From positions 1-47,452 of the forward strand of contig JASJCA010000032.1 in assembly GCA_030066215.1 (NCBI GenBank): DNA of 47,452 nt, in the 5' to 3' direction. The stretch is from Rhodobacter sp. Lineage in GTDB: Bacteria > Pseudomonadota > Alphaproteobacteria > Rhodobacterales > Rhodobacteraceae. Positions within the stretch are counted from its first letter, which is position 1, and each line of letters starts with the position of its first letter. Both the position numbers and the translations under genes were made by a program. Below, one piece after another: positions 17,471-25,130 of this stretch. The notes below the pieces were generated by a model. It was not told the origin of the DNA. It made no database searches and worked only from the letters and a program-made list of their open reading frames with translations.

Positions 17471-17638
17471 GTGCCCGTCGCCAACCCGCGGGGTGGCGAT
17501 CAGACCTCTGGACGGTGGCGCTTAATGGCTATCGAGTCCGTAGGACATCGAGCGGTTCGCGAGTTGCAGTAATCGCCACCCCTCCGGGGCGGGTTGGCGA
17601 TGGGCACGGCGGCGCTGCGCGCCTTGACTCCGTGCCCA
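17471..17638 (-). repeat. Dispersed 168-bp inverted-arm repeat, copy A
   Basis: The outer arms are inverted copies: GTGCCCGTCGCCAACCCGCG...GGGGTGGCG at the left and CGCCACCCC...GGGCGGGTTGGCGATGGGCAC at the right, followed by CCTTGACTCCGTGCCC. Read on the minus strand it aligns nearly end to end with copies B (23668-23835) and C (31099-31266), all with a 168-bp core. It lies in the 426-bp gap between the LysM gene and the ABC exporter, where no gene is seen. Relative to B and C there is a 1-bp deletion in the middle that breaks the shared open frame. Confidence 0.85.
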
Positions 17639-17821
17639 GAGCGGGGTCATCGAACTGCCAGGGCCGCTCGAGTCCGCCCCGGCACAGGCAGAACGCACAC
17701 AACCCAGCCGGCCTTTCACCCACGACCGGATAACCTGAAACACTGCACCGCTCTGCCCGGCCCTGGCAAATCCCGCCGCGTCGGCTTAGGTGTTGGCCCC
17801 TGACCCGGGCGAGCAGACGAT

Positions 17822-19648
17822 ATGCGCATGACCACCATCACCGATTGGGACGGCGAGACGGCCCGCAAGAGCGGCTGGCGCACGATCCGGCGAGTGGCGC
17901 CCTATCTTTGGCCCGAGGGCCAGGCCTGGGTGAAATGGCGCGTGGTCCTGGCGCTGGCGGCGCTGTTTCTGGCCAAGGTCGTCGCCGTCGGCACGCCGTT
18001 CTTCTACAAGGCCGCGGTCGACGCCCTGGCGGGCGAGGCCGTCGATCCGGTGCTGATGCTGGCCGTCGGCGCCGTCGGGCTGACCGTCGCCTATGGCGTG
18101 GCGCGGCTGATGACCGTGGGCTTCCAGCAACTGCGCGACGTGATCTTCGCGCGGGTCGGCCAGCGGGCGCTGCGCCAGCTTGCCCTGGAAACCTTCCGGC
18201 ACATCCACGCGCTCAGCTTGCGCTATCACATCACCCGCAAGACCGGCGGGCTCAGCCGGATCATCGAGCGCGGGGTGAAGGGCGTCGAGTTCCTGCTGCG
18301 GTTCCTGCTGTTCTCGATCGGTCCGCTGATCCTGGAACTGGCGATGATCGCCGTCGTCCTGGCAGTGGTCTTCGACCTGCGCTACCTCGCCGTCGTCGTC
18401 GGCACAATCGCGATCTACATCTGGTTCACCTTCACCGTCACCGAATGGCGGGTGAAGATCCGGAAGGAGATGAACGACCAGGACACCGACGCGAACCAGA
18501 AGGCCATCGACAGCCTTCTGAACTTCGAGACGGTGAAATACTTCGGCGCCGAGGGGCGCGAGGCCGACCGCTACGACAGCGCCATGGCGGGCTACGAGCG
18601 CGCGGCGCTGAAGACCTCGTATTCGCTTGCGTTCCTGAATTTCGGCCAGTCGCTGCTGATCACCTCGGGCCTCGTCGTCGTGATGGTGATGGCCGCGCTC
18701 GGCGTCCAGGCCGGCACCCTGACCGTGGGCGATTTCGTCATGGTCAACGCCTATATGATCCAGATCACCATGCCGCTGAACTTCCTCGGCACGGTCTATC
18801 GCGAGATCCGCCAGGCGCTGGTCGATATGGGCGAGATGTTCGACCTACTGGAGCAACCCGCCGAGGTCCGCGACAGGCCCGGCGCGCCCGCGGTCGAGGT
18901 GAATGGCGGCCGGGTGGAACTCGACGGCATCGCCTTCGGCTACGACGACGCCCGGCCGGTGCTGAAGGGCGTGTCGATCGGCGTCGGCGCAGGCGAGACG
19001 GTGGCCATCGTCGGGCCCTCGGGTTCGGGCAAGTCGACGATCGGCCGGCTGCTGTTCCGCTTCTACGACGTGTCCGGCGGAGCGCTGCGGATCGACGGCC
19101 AGGACGTGCGCGACGTGACGCAGGACAGCCTGCACCAGGCGATCGGCGTGGTGCCGCAGGATACGGTGCTGTTCAACGACACGATCTTCTACAACATCGC
19201 CTACGGCCGCCCCGAGGCCACCCGCGACGAGATCGAGGCGGCGGCGCGGGCGGCCAAGATCCACGACTTCATCGCCGCCTTGCCCGAGGGCTACGACACC
19301 CAGGTCGGCGAGCGCGGGCTGAAGCTGTCGGGCGGCGAGAAGCAGCGCGTCGGTATCGCCCGCACGCTGCTGAAGAACCCGCCGATTTTGCTTTTGGACG
19401 AGGCGACCAGCGCGCTCGACACCGAGACCGAGCGCGACATCCAGGACGAGTTGAAGGCGATGGGCGAGGGCCGCACGGTGATCACTATAGCGCACCGGCT
19501 GTCGACGGTGGTGGATGCCGACCGGATCGTGGTCCTGGAAAACGGCGAGGTGGTGGAAGAGGGCTGCCACGAGGCGCTGTTGTCCAGGGCTGGGCGTTAC
19601 GCGGCGATGTGGCGACGCCAGGCGGCGGAACGCGAGGAAGCCGCCTGA
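17822..19648 (+). CDS. Atm1/HMT-type ABC exporter (fused permease-ATPase)
   Basis: A 608-residue half-transporter with an N-terminal six-helix permease (residues about 25-315) and a C-terminal ATPase. Motifs: Walker [17 protein letters not shown]-loop [13 protein letters not shown], signature [16 protein letters not shown], Walker [14 protein letters not shown], and H-loop IAHRLSTV. The extended [14 protein letters not shown] and the permease segment [17 protein letters not shown] are marks of the Atm1/ABCB7 group, which export glutathione-linked compounds, persulfides or metal conjugates. Start ATG 17822 has only a weak ribosome site; ATG 17828 is an alternative. It stands alone in its orientation, between repeat copy A and the paired 110-bp repeats. 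Confidence 0.92.
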   Translation: MRMTTITDWDGETARKSGWRTIRRVAPYLWPEGQAWVKWRVVLALAALFLAKVVAVGTPFFYKAAVDALAGEAVDPVLMLAVGAVGLTVAYGVARLMTVGFQQLRDVIFARVGQRALRQLALETFRHIHALSLRYHITRKTGGLSRIIERGVKGVEFLLRFLLFSIGPLILELAMIAVVLAVVFDLRYLAVVVGTIAIYIWFTFTVTEWRVKIRKEMNDQDTDANQKAIDSLLNFETVKYFGAEGREADRYDSAMAGYERAALKTSYSLAFLNFGQSLLITSGLVVVMVMAALGVQAGTLTVGDFVMVNAYMIQITMPLNFLGTVYREIRQALVDMGEMFDLLEQPAEVRDRPGAPAVEVNGGRVELDGIAFGYDDARPVLKGVSIGVGAGETVAIVGPSGSGKSTIGRLLFRFYDVSGGALRIDGQDVRDVTQDSLHQAIGVVPQDTVLFNDTIFYNIAYGRPEATRDEIEAAARAAKIHDFIAALPEGYDTQVGERGLKLSGGEKQRVGIARTLLKNPPILLLDEATSALDTETERDIQDELKAMGEGRTVITIAHRLSTVVDADRIVVLENGEVVEEGCHEALLSRAGRYAAMWRRQAAEREEAA

Positions 19649-19650
19649 TG

Positions 19651-19760
19651 GATTGCACCGCGCGATGCGCGTCGCGGCGGGGCCGGCCTGACGGCCGGCC
19701 AAAGGCCGCTGGCGCGGCCTGCCCCCGGCGGGCGTATTTGGGACGAGAAGAGGCGTGCGG
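19651..19760. repeat. Intergenic direct repeat, unit 1
   Basis: About 110 bp from GATTGCACCGCGCGATGCGC to GAAGAGGCGTGCGG, matching unit 2 (19844-19953) with the same length and order. The core holds an inverted GGCCGGCC-TGAC-GGCCGGCC type hairpin, then a CTGGCGCGGCCTGCC block and GGCGTATTTGGGACGAGAAG. It begins immediately after the ABC exporter stop, at a convergent junction with xth. Confidence 0.85.
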
Positions 19761-19843
19761 TTGCCCGTGGTTGCGGCGTAAGGGTCGGTGCTGGGCGGTC
19801 TCTTAGCAGCAGTTTCCGGATTCGGCGCCGACATTCAGGGAGC

Positions 19844-19953
19844 GATTGCGCCGCGCGATGCGCGCCGCGGAGCGGCTGGCCTGAAGGCCGGCCGAAAGCC
19901 GCTGGCGCGGCCTGCCTCTGTCGGGAGTATTTGAGACGAGAAGAAGTGTGGCG
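19844..19953. repeat. Intergenic direct repeat, unit 2
   Basis: Second copy of the 110-bp unit, in the same orientation, with TCGGGAGTATTTGAGACGAGAAGAAG at the right end (positions about 19920-19945). It is separated from unit 1 by 83 bp. Together the two units fill most of the 348-bp gap between the convergent ABC exporter and xth genes; no gene is seen there. Termination or 3'-end processing is an inference from position. Confidence 0.85.
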
Positions 19954-19996
19954 GCTAGGTAATGGCTGGCGGGTTTTCTGCTAAAGGCCCAGCGGG

Positions 19997-20776
19997 TTAT
20001 GCGTCGAGCTCGATCCAGACGGGGACGTGGTCCGAGGGTTTTTCGCGGTCGCGGGTGGCGCTGTCGATGCCGCAGGCGGTCAGGAGGTCGGCGGCTTGCG
20101 GGGTCAAGAGCAGGTGGTCGATGCGGATGCCGTCGTTGCGGTCGCGAGCGTTGCGCTGGTAGTCCCAGAACGAGTAGTGACCAGGGCCCTGGATGCGGGC
20201 GCGAAAGGCGTCGGTGAAGCCGAGATTTGTCAGCCGGCGGAAGGCGTTACGGGTCTCGGGCCGGTAGAGCGCATCGGTCTCCCAGGCCTCGGGACGGGCG
20301 GCGTCCTCGGCTTGGGGAATGACGTTGTAGTCCCCCGCCATCAGCGCAGGTTCCTCAGCTTTCAGAAGGGTTTGCGCACGGATCTTCAAGCGGTCCATCC
20401 AGGCGAGCTTGTAGTCGTATTTCGGACCTGGCGCCGGATTGCCGTTCGGCAGGTATAACCCACAGATTCGTATGGCTTTTTCGCCGACGACGGTGGCCTC
20501 GATCCAGCGCGCCTGGTGGTCGGTGTCGTCGCCGGGAAGGCCGCGGGTGACATCCTCGAGCGGGAGTCTGGACAGGATCGCCACCCCGTTGAAGCTCTTT
20601 TGTCCATGGGTTTCAACGGCATAACCCTTGTCCTCAAAGTGCTCGCGCGGGAAAGCCTCGTCGACCGACTTGATCTCCTGCAACAAAGCCACGTCGGGAT
20701 TTGCCTCATCAATCCAATCACTTAGCGCTTGAATCCGGGCCTTGATGCCGTTGATGTTGAAGGTAGCGATCTTCAT
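19997..20776 (-). CDS. xth: Exodeoxyribonuclease III (AP endonuclease)
   Basis: A 259-residue Mg2+-dependent endonuclease/exonuclease/phosphatase-fold enzyme of base-excision repair. It has MKIATFNINGIKAR, the catalytic glutamate in ALLQEIKS, CGLYLPNGNP, AGDYNVIPQAED (Asp/Asn pair), DYQRNARDRNDGIRIDHLL and the closing PSDHVPVWIEL with the catalytic Asp-His. ATG 20776 is used because family similarity starts at MKIATFN; a GTG-type extension to 20803 adds nine unlikely residues. It is downstream of the AT-rich membrane-gene pair on the same strand but separated by about 160 bp, so co-transcription is uncertain. Confidence 0.95.
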   Translation of the reverse strand: MKIATFNINGIKARIQALSDWIDEANPDVALLQEIKSVDEAFPREHFEDKGYAVETHGQKSFNGVAILSRLPLEDVTRGLPGDDTDHQARWIEATVVGEKAIRICGLYLPNGNPAPGPKYDYKLAWMDRLKIRAQTLLKAEEPALMAGDYNVIPQAEDAARPEAWETDALYRPETRNAFRRLTNLGFTDAFRARIQGPGHYSFWDYQRNARDRNDGIRIDHLLLTPQAADLLTACGIDSATRDREKPSDHVPVWIELDA

Positions 20777-20937
20777 GGGGCGAGAGTGGACCGGTTGTGG
20801 CACAGGATCAAGCGCGCAAACCTTCCAATCCCTGGCAGTATTCTGGGTCTCTCGGGGCCTGTTCGGTCAGCAATAAATCGCCTGGGGGTGGGGTTGTTGG
20901 GAACTGCGAAAATGGAACACCCATCTCTCGCGCGCCG

Positions 20938-21144
20938 CTATGGCAATATCGCAACCTCTAGGTACGCAAGCAAAAGCCCACCAACAACAACAACAACTAT
21001 ACCGGTAATCAACTTTGGCAGCCAACTTGAGCCCTGTTGCCTCTGCTCCGACCGATTGTCGATCTTCATGTCTCCCTCTACCACCCCGACATTGATCGAT
21101 CTGTCGACAGAGCGACTTTTCTTTATTGTCGTCCATTTCGCCAT
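20938..21144 (-). CDS. Small tail-anchored protein with S-I-N-V-G segment
   Basis: A 68-residue protein of no recognised family. The first 40 residues are polar (MAKWTTIKKSRSVDR, then SINVGVVEGDMKIDN). A single hydrophobic helix follows at about 43-62 (LPKLITGIVVVVVGGLLLAY) and a six-residue tail, so it looks C-terminally anchored with a cytoplasmic N-terminus. AAGGG lies seven bases before the ATG. It is 49 bp downstream of the 219-residue membrane protein gene, which carries a similar SVNVG strand near its C-terminus. Base composition is markedly lower in GC than the rest of the window. Function unknown; a partner of the upstream protein is inferred from proximity and the shared segment. 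Confidence 0.6.
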   Translation of the reverse strand: MAKWTTIKKSRSVDRSINVGVVEGDMKIDNRSEQRQQGSSWLPKLITGIVVVVVGGLLLAYLEVAILP

Positions 21145-21169
21145 TTGTTTTCCCTTGCTCTAGGATGGA

Positions 21170-21175
21170 ATTATA
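21170..21175 (-). promoter_or_regulatory. Possible -10 element (TATAAT)
   Basis: On the minus strand TATAAT lies 25 bp before the start of the 68-residue protein. No good TTGACA-like box is found 16-18 bp upstream, where the sequence overlaps the stop of the preceding gene. It could allow separate expression of the small gene, or be chance in AT-rich DNA. Confidence 0.25.
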
Positions 21176-21193
21176 CAACGTGCTTTGGCGAAC

Positions 21194-21853
21194 CTAATCG
21201 TCGCCCTCAAGGTTTTCATCCTCGTTGGATTCGAATTGCATAATGTGGATCGCTCCCGACCGGCCTACATTCACGCTATTGTCGTTGTTCACAATAATGA
21301 ACTGGTTGGTGGAATTGTCGAACTTGGTCCGGACGTTTCGATCCGCCGATGTGATCAATTGTACCATGAGTTCCACGAGGTTCATTGCAGAGTCCTGGTC
21401 ACGAACAAAGAACCGATGCCGTCTTCCAGAGTTCATATAGATCTCGACGTGATAACGGGATTGTTTTTCAGCGCGCCGGCGTGAATCCACGTAGAGCTCG
21501 AACGCGAATATGGCGCGCGCAACCGCAAGAACCGCGATAATGCCCGCCACCGCATAGCCATATTGGGGCAAAAAACTCGCAGCCACCACAGCGGCGATGA
21601 GCCCAATCACGCCCTGAAATCCCGCCTTGAGCGCCTCATCTCGCGCCGCGTCCTTGAAGCGTTTCGTACGTTCATAGATAAATCTTTGAATCGATGAGAT
21701 GTTTTTTGTTTGAAGGATCACATCGCGCGCAAAGAATATTTCTGGAGTGAATTCGATTTCGGATTCGTCAAATTTGTCCGTCTTGAGTGAGTGTTTGGTT
21801 GGGACAAGTCTAATGATGTCTCGGATTTTTCGATCCACGAGTCGCCCAAACAC
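21194..21853 (-). CDS. Membrane protein of unknown family, two-helix hairpin with C-terminal strand-rich domain
   Basis: A 219-residue protein that I cannot assign with confidence. Residues 1-75 are polar and mixed (FTPEIFFARDVILQTKN, then a basic helix). Residues 79-95 and 100-118 form a tight transmembrane hairpin around a PQYGY turn. Residues 134-219 form a soluble domain (YHVEIYMNSGRRHRFFVRD, then a helix AMNLVELMVQLITSA, then strands QFIIVNNDNSVNVGRSG and AIHIMQF) with an acidic tail. The YxxEIxxxSGxxxxxxxxD + helix pattern vaguely recalls DUF6232-like domains, but this is a weak impression. AT-richer than the flanking genes, it is followed 49 bp later by the small SINVG protein and lies 84 bp downstream of erpA. 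Possible horizontally acquired cassette. Confidence 0.7.
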   Translation of the reverse strand: MFGRLVDRKIRDIIRLVPTKHSLKTDKFDESEIEFTPEIFFARDVILQTKNISSIQRFIYERTKRFKDAARDEALKAGFQGVIGLIAAVVAASFLPQYGYAVAGIIAVLAVARAIFAFELYVDSRRRAEKQSRYHVEIYMNSGRRHRFFVRDQDSAMNLVELMVQLITSADRNVRTKFDNSTNQFIIVNNDNSVNVGRSGAIHIMQFESNEDENLEGDD

Positions 21854-21937
21854 ATTGACCTCCAGTCAACAGCCAAAAAACCCGGACATTGCATGCCCAG
21901 TAGCGACTAGATCAGGATTTCCCGAATTTGAGAACGG

Positions 21938-22264
21938 CTAAATCGAAAACGACGTCCCGCAGCCGCAGGAGCTCGTGGCATTGGGGTTCTCGATCACGAA
22001 GCGGGCGCCGATCAGTTCCTCGGAGAAATCGATCACCGCGTCGGCCAAAAACGGCAGCGACACCTCGTCGATCACCACACGCTCGCCGCCGGGTCCGTCG
22101 AGCACCAGGTCGCCGTCGGCGGGGTCGTCTAAGGCAATCTCGTACTGAAAGCCGGAGCAGCCGCCGCCCTCGACCGCCACGCGCAGGGCTTTGCCGGCGT
22201 CGTTTGCGCCGATCTCGGAAAGGCGCTCGTAGGCCCGGTCGGTGACTTTCGGCGGCAGGATCAT
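21938..22264 (-). CDS. erpA: Iron-sulfur cluster insertion protein, A-type carrier
   Basis: A 108-residue HesB/IscA-family A-type carrier that delivers Fe-S clusters to target apoproteins. The three conserved cysteines are present: one in GGGCSGFQYEIAL and two in the C-terminal SSCGCGTSFSI. The region between contains the family's GDLVLDG and VVIDEVSLPFLADAVIDF blocks. ErpA versus other A-type carriers cannot be settled by sequence alone; the lack of isc/suf genes nearby favours an ErpA-like carrier. It is divergent from dgt, with 76 bp between the starts. Confidence 0.88.
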   Translation of the reverse strand: MILPPKVTDRAYERLSEIGANDAGKALRVAVEGGGCSGFQYEIALDDPADGDLVLDGPGGERVVIDEVSLPFLADAVIDFSEELIGARFVIENPNATSSCGCGTSFSI

Positions 22265-22340
22265 CGCTCAACTCCGGCGTTTCTTAGGGGTCGCGATTGC
22301 AATATATGGGGACCGGGACAGGCGGACAAGGACAGGCGGG
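22265..22340. promoter_or_regulatory. Divergent erpA-dgt intergenic region
   Basis: A 76-bp gap that must carry promoters for two divergent genes. AT-rich TTGCAATATATGG at about 22298-22310 stands out from GC-rich surroundings and is a candidate -10 region. GGACAGGCGGG precedes the dgt ATG. No clear operator dyad is visible. Confidence 0.35.
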
Positions 22341-23477
22341 ATGCTGCAGCCTTACGCGGCGCGGGCCGAAACCTCGCGCGGGCGGCTCTATGACGAGCCC
22401 GAGAGCCGGTTCCGCGACTGCTATCAGCGCGACCGCGACCGGATCATCCATGCCAGCGCGTTCCGGCGGCTGAAGCACAAGACCCAGGTGTTCATCGAGC
22501 ACGAGGGCGATTACTTCCGCACCCGGCTGACGCATTCGATCGAGGTGGCGCAGGTGGCCCGAACCATCGCCGGCGCCTTGGGGCTGAATGTGGAGCTGAC
22601 CGAGGCGGTGGCGCTGGCGCACGACCTGGGCCATCCGCCCTTTGGCCATACCGGCGAGGAGGCGCTGCAGCGGCTGATGGAACCTCACGGCGGGTTCGAC
22701 CACAATGCCCAGGCGATCCGGATCGTAACCTCGCTCGAACGCCACTACGCCGAATTCGACGGGCTGAATCTGACCTGGGAGACGCTGGAGGGCATCGCCA
22801 AGCATAACGGGCCGGTGACTGGCGAGATCCCCTATGCGCTGGCCGATTACGACGCCCGCCACGATCTGGAGCTATCGACCCATGCCAGCGTCGAGGCGCA
22901 GGTGGCGGCGCTGGCCGACGACGTGGCCTACAACTCGCACGACCTGCATGACGGGCTGCGGGCCGAGCTGTTTTCGACCGACGAGCTGGCCGAATTGCCG
23001 CTGCTCGACGGATGTTTCGCCAGGGTCGACGCCAAGTACCCGGGGCTGAACTACTACCGGCGCCGGCACGAGGCGCTGCGGCGGTTCTTCGGGATGCTAG
23101 TGGAGGATGTGATCGTGCAGGCCAAGGCGCGGCTGTCAGAGCTGGGGCCGCGGACGGCGATGGACATCCGGCGGGCGGGGCGGCCGATGGTGCGGTTCTC
23201 CGACGAGGTCTGGCGGCAGTTGCAGGTGACGCGCGAATTCCTGTTTCACCGCATGTACCGCGCGCCCGACGTGGTGGCGATGCGGGCCGAGGTGACCAAG
23301 GCGGTCGACGCGCTGTTCCCGCTGTTCATGGCGCGGCCGGACCTGTTGCCCAAGCAGTGGCGCAAGGACGTGGCCGAGGCCGCCACCGAGACCGCGCTCG
23401 CGCGCATTGTCGTCGACTACATCGCCGGCATGACCGACCGCTTTGCGCTGCAGGAATATGCCCGACTTGTGGATTAG
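22341..23477 (+). CDS. dgt: Deoxyguanosinetriphosphate triphosphohydrolase-like protein
   Basis: A 378-residue HD-domain enzyme that removes tripolyphosphate from dGTP or other dNTPs. The metal site is visible as RLTHSIEVAQVART (first His), LAHDLGHPPFGHTGE (HD pair) and GFDHNAQAIRI, with the C-terminal helical region typical of the type 2 subfamily. A matching aspartate lies in ADDVAYNSHDLHDG. ATG 22341 follows AGGCGGG and begins the family sequence; an in-frame ATG at 22242 lies inside the erpA coding region and is rejected. Its 3' side is followed by a 471-bp stretch without genes that contains repeats. Confidence 0.93.
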   Translation: MLQPYAARAETSRGRLYDEPESRFRDCYQRDRDRIIHASAFRRLKHKTQVFIEHEGDYFRTRLTHSIEVAQVARTIAGALGLNVELTEAVALAHDLGHPPFGHTGEEALQRLMEPHGGFDHNAQAIRIVTSLERHYAEFDGLNLTWETLEGIAKHNGPVTGEIPYALADYDARHDLELSTHASVEAQVAALADDVAYNSHDLHDGLRAELFSTDELAELPLLDGCFARVDAKYPGLNYYRRRHEALRRFFGMLVEDVIVQAKARLSELGPRTAMDIRRAGRPMVRFSDEVWRQLQVTREFLFHRMYRAPDVVAMRAEVTKAVDALFPLFMARPDLLPKQWRKDVAEAATETALARIVVDYIAGMTDRFALQEYARLVD

Positions 23478-23493
23478 CGCGCGTCTAAATCGG

Positions 23494-23537
23494 CTTGCGT
23501 TTTCAACGAAATACACGGCACCGGAATTTGCGTTCGA
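23494..23537. repeat. 44-bp diverged direct repeat, left copy
   Basis: Aligns without gaps to 24857-24900 with 34 of 44 identical bases, counted by eye; both contain CGAAA-AC-CGGC--CGGAAT-TGCGT-CGA. It is just after dgt. The two copies bracket repeat B and the GH18-like gene. Confidence 0.6.
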
Positions 23538-23634
23538 AATCATATTCTCGCCGATTGGGGCAGCGAACGCCAAGTCAACGTAAACGCAAATTGCTCTAGT
23601 GGCGCGAGTCGACCGTTGTGGGCTTTGCAACGGG

Positions 23635-23835
23635 ATCGGCCTGAAGACGACACGCGCGTGCCGCGGCGGGCACGGACTCAAGGGACGTAGCTCCACGGTG
23701 GCCGTCGCCAACCCGCCCGGGTGGGGTGGCGATTGGTCTATGCTCGCGCATCGCGTGAGGTCCTACGGATTCGACGGCCACAAAGCGCCGTCGTTCAGAT
23801 GTCGGCGCGCCACCCCGCGGGTCGGCGATTGGCCC
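23635..23835 (+). repeat. Dispersed inverted-arm repeat, copy B
   Basis: A 201-bp alignment with copy C (31066-31266), starting ATCGGCCTGAA in both and including the 168-bp core (23668-23835) shared with copy A. The left arm GTCGCCAACCCGCC...GGTGGCGATTGG and right arm CGCCACCCCGCGGGTCGGCGAT are inverted relative to each other. It occupies the gap between the convergent dgt and GH18-like genes (23478-23948), which otherwise holds only the 44-bp repeat. Confidence 0.85.
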
Positions 23836-23948
23836 AGCTTGTCAAATGGTGAGCCAGCGGCGGTTCCAGGCCAAACCGTAGCGGCCCGACCTGGCCCGGC
23901 ATCGGATGGCCAAGAAGACAAGCGCGCGGTGCGCCCGCCGCCCGCGTC

Positions 23949-24830
23949 TCAACTCGTCCCGCCGTTCTCGCCGCTCAAGGCATCGGCAAGCGTTGTGCCC
24001 CAGTGGGCCGAATCGCTGTCGGAGTGGAATTGCCAGCCCATCGCGCCGCCGATCTCGATCCCGTTTTGCGCCGCCTCGCCGATCCAATTGGCAAGGTCGC
24101 TGACCGGCACATATCCGGTGTTGCTTTTATCTTTGAAGATCACGGGCTTGCCGAGCAAGATCTTTTGGGCCGCAACGCCGGCAGCGATGATCTGGGCCAC
24201 GGCAGACCCGGTGGCCCACCCGTTGGCCTCGACGAAGAGCGTATCGTAGCTGTCGTAGCTGGTTTCGTCCTGATTGTAGAATTGCACGTTGTAGGCGTCG
24301 ATCAGATCTCCGACCACCTCGTTGACGGCCAGATACGGCGCGCCGCCGTAGGCTTGCGAGAAATAGGGCGCCTGCGGCGCATGTGTGAGGATAGCGTCGG
24401 GAAACGCGTCCCGCGCCGCCTTGGTCGCATCGACCGTCCAACGGATCGCCGTTTCGGGATCGCTGCCGTACATCGGGTCCTCGAGGTCGAAATCGACGCC
24501 ATCCAGCCCGTATTGCACGGCGAATTTGGCTGCCGCGGCGCCGAATTCCGCGGCCTGGTCGGGATACTGCGTGATCGGTTGGACGGTGGCACCGCCCGCC
24601 GATACGGTCACTTGGATGCCGTTTTGGTGGAACTGGTCGATCGCATCTGGCGGAAATGTCGACCCGTCTGACCAGGCCTGGGCCACGTCCAGCGGACCCG
24701 TCAATTCCCAAAAGGCCAGGATGAACTGGTTGAACCCGCCGGCATTGTCCAGGATCGAGGTGAGCACTTGGTCCGGCGGGGACCATGTGGCCAGTTGATC
24801 GATATAGACGGCGACTGTTGGATTGGTCAT
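23949..24830 (-). CDS. Glycoside hydrolase family 18 (chitinase-like) protein, no signal peptide
   Basis: A 293-residue TIM-barrel protein with GH18 marks: the SxGG strand motif (VTVSAGGATVQ, residues 77-80), the catalytic DGVDFDLED (D110-E117, with E117 as the proton donor), the substrate strand YNVQFYNQD, and the closing barrel tryptophan in GGAMGWQFHSD. Family members hydrolyse chitin or related GlcNAc polymers, or endo-beta-GlcNAc links. The start is well supported by AGGAG seven bases upstream of the ATG. The N-terminus MTNPTVAVYIDQLA shows no secretion signal, so it is cytoplasmic or uses a non-Sec route. It is monocistronic as far as seen, flanked by repeat B and two 44-bp repeats. Confidence 0.85.
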   Translation of the reverse strand: MTNPTVAVYIDQLATWSPPDQVLTSILDNAGGFNQFILAFWELTGPLDVAQAWSDGSTFPPDAIDQFHQNGIQVTVSAGGATVQPITQYPDQAAEFGAAAAKFAVQYGLDGVDFDLEDPMYGSDPETAIRWTVDATKAARDAFPDAILTHAPQAPYFSQAYGGAPYLAVNEVVGDLIDAYNVQFYNQDETSYDSYDTLFVEANGWATGSAVAQIIAAGVAAQKILLGKPVIFKDKSNTGYVPVSDLANWIGEAAQNGIEIGGAMGWQFHSDSDSAHWGTTLADALSGENGGTS

Positions 24831-24856
24831 CGGGCGCTCCTGTTCGGGTGCTGCGG

Positions 24857-24900
24857 TTTGCGGTTTCGGCGAAACACGCGGCCTCGGAATCTGCGTCCGA
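24857..24900. repeat. 44-bp diverged direct repeat, right copy
   Basis: Same orientation as 23494-23537. It lies 26 bp upstream of the GH18-like gene start, so it may carry that gene's upstream control sequence. The rest of the 300-bp gap (24831-25130) holds a terminator and no gene. Confidence 0.6.
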
Positions 24901-25071
24901 CCTCAGCAAATTGCCGATCGAGAGGCGGCGTTGTCCGGGCCAGCCTCACCGCAAATCGTTTTGGCCGCGCGTCACGGGGATAAAGACGCAGCCCGGCTGG
25001 AGGTGTGAGGGCGGCCGAAGAAACGGTGCGAAATTCAGGGGCACCGTCGGCCGGCTCGGCGCGCAGAGGCG

Positions 25072-25104
25072 AAAAAAAAGGCCCGCCCCCGGTCGGGGCG
25101 GGCC
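25072..25104 (-). terminator. Intrinsic terminator of the secreted SUOX-fold protein gene
   Basis: On the minus strand a strong GC hairpin (GGGCCCGCCCCGACCGGGGG...CGGGC) is followed directly by eight T residues (A-run at 25072-25079 on the plus strand). It lies 27 bp after the stop at 25131. This is the clearest rho-independent terminator in the window. Confidence 0.85.
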
Positions 25105-25130
25105 CGGCTGCCCGAGAGGCGCTTGGTGCG

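Noticed and set aside
20867..21178. 103-codon minus-strand frame overlapping the small SINVG protein
   Set aside because: The alternative frame (20938-21144) has a proper Shine-Dalgarno and a plausible membrane helix; this one gives an unstructured Cys/Trp-rich mixture.
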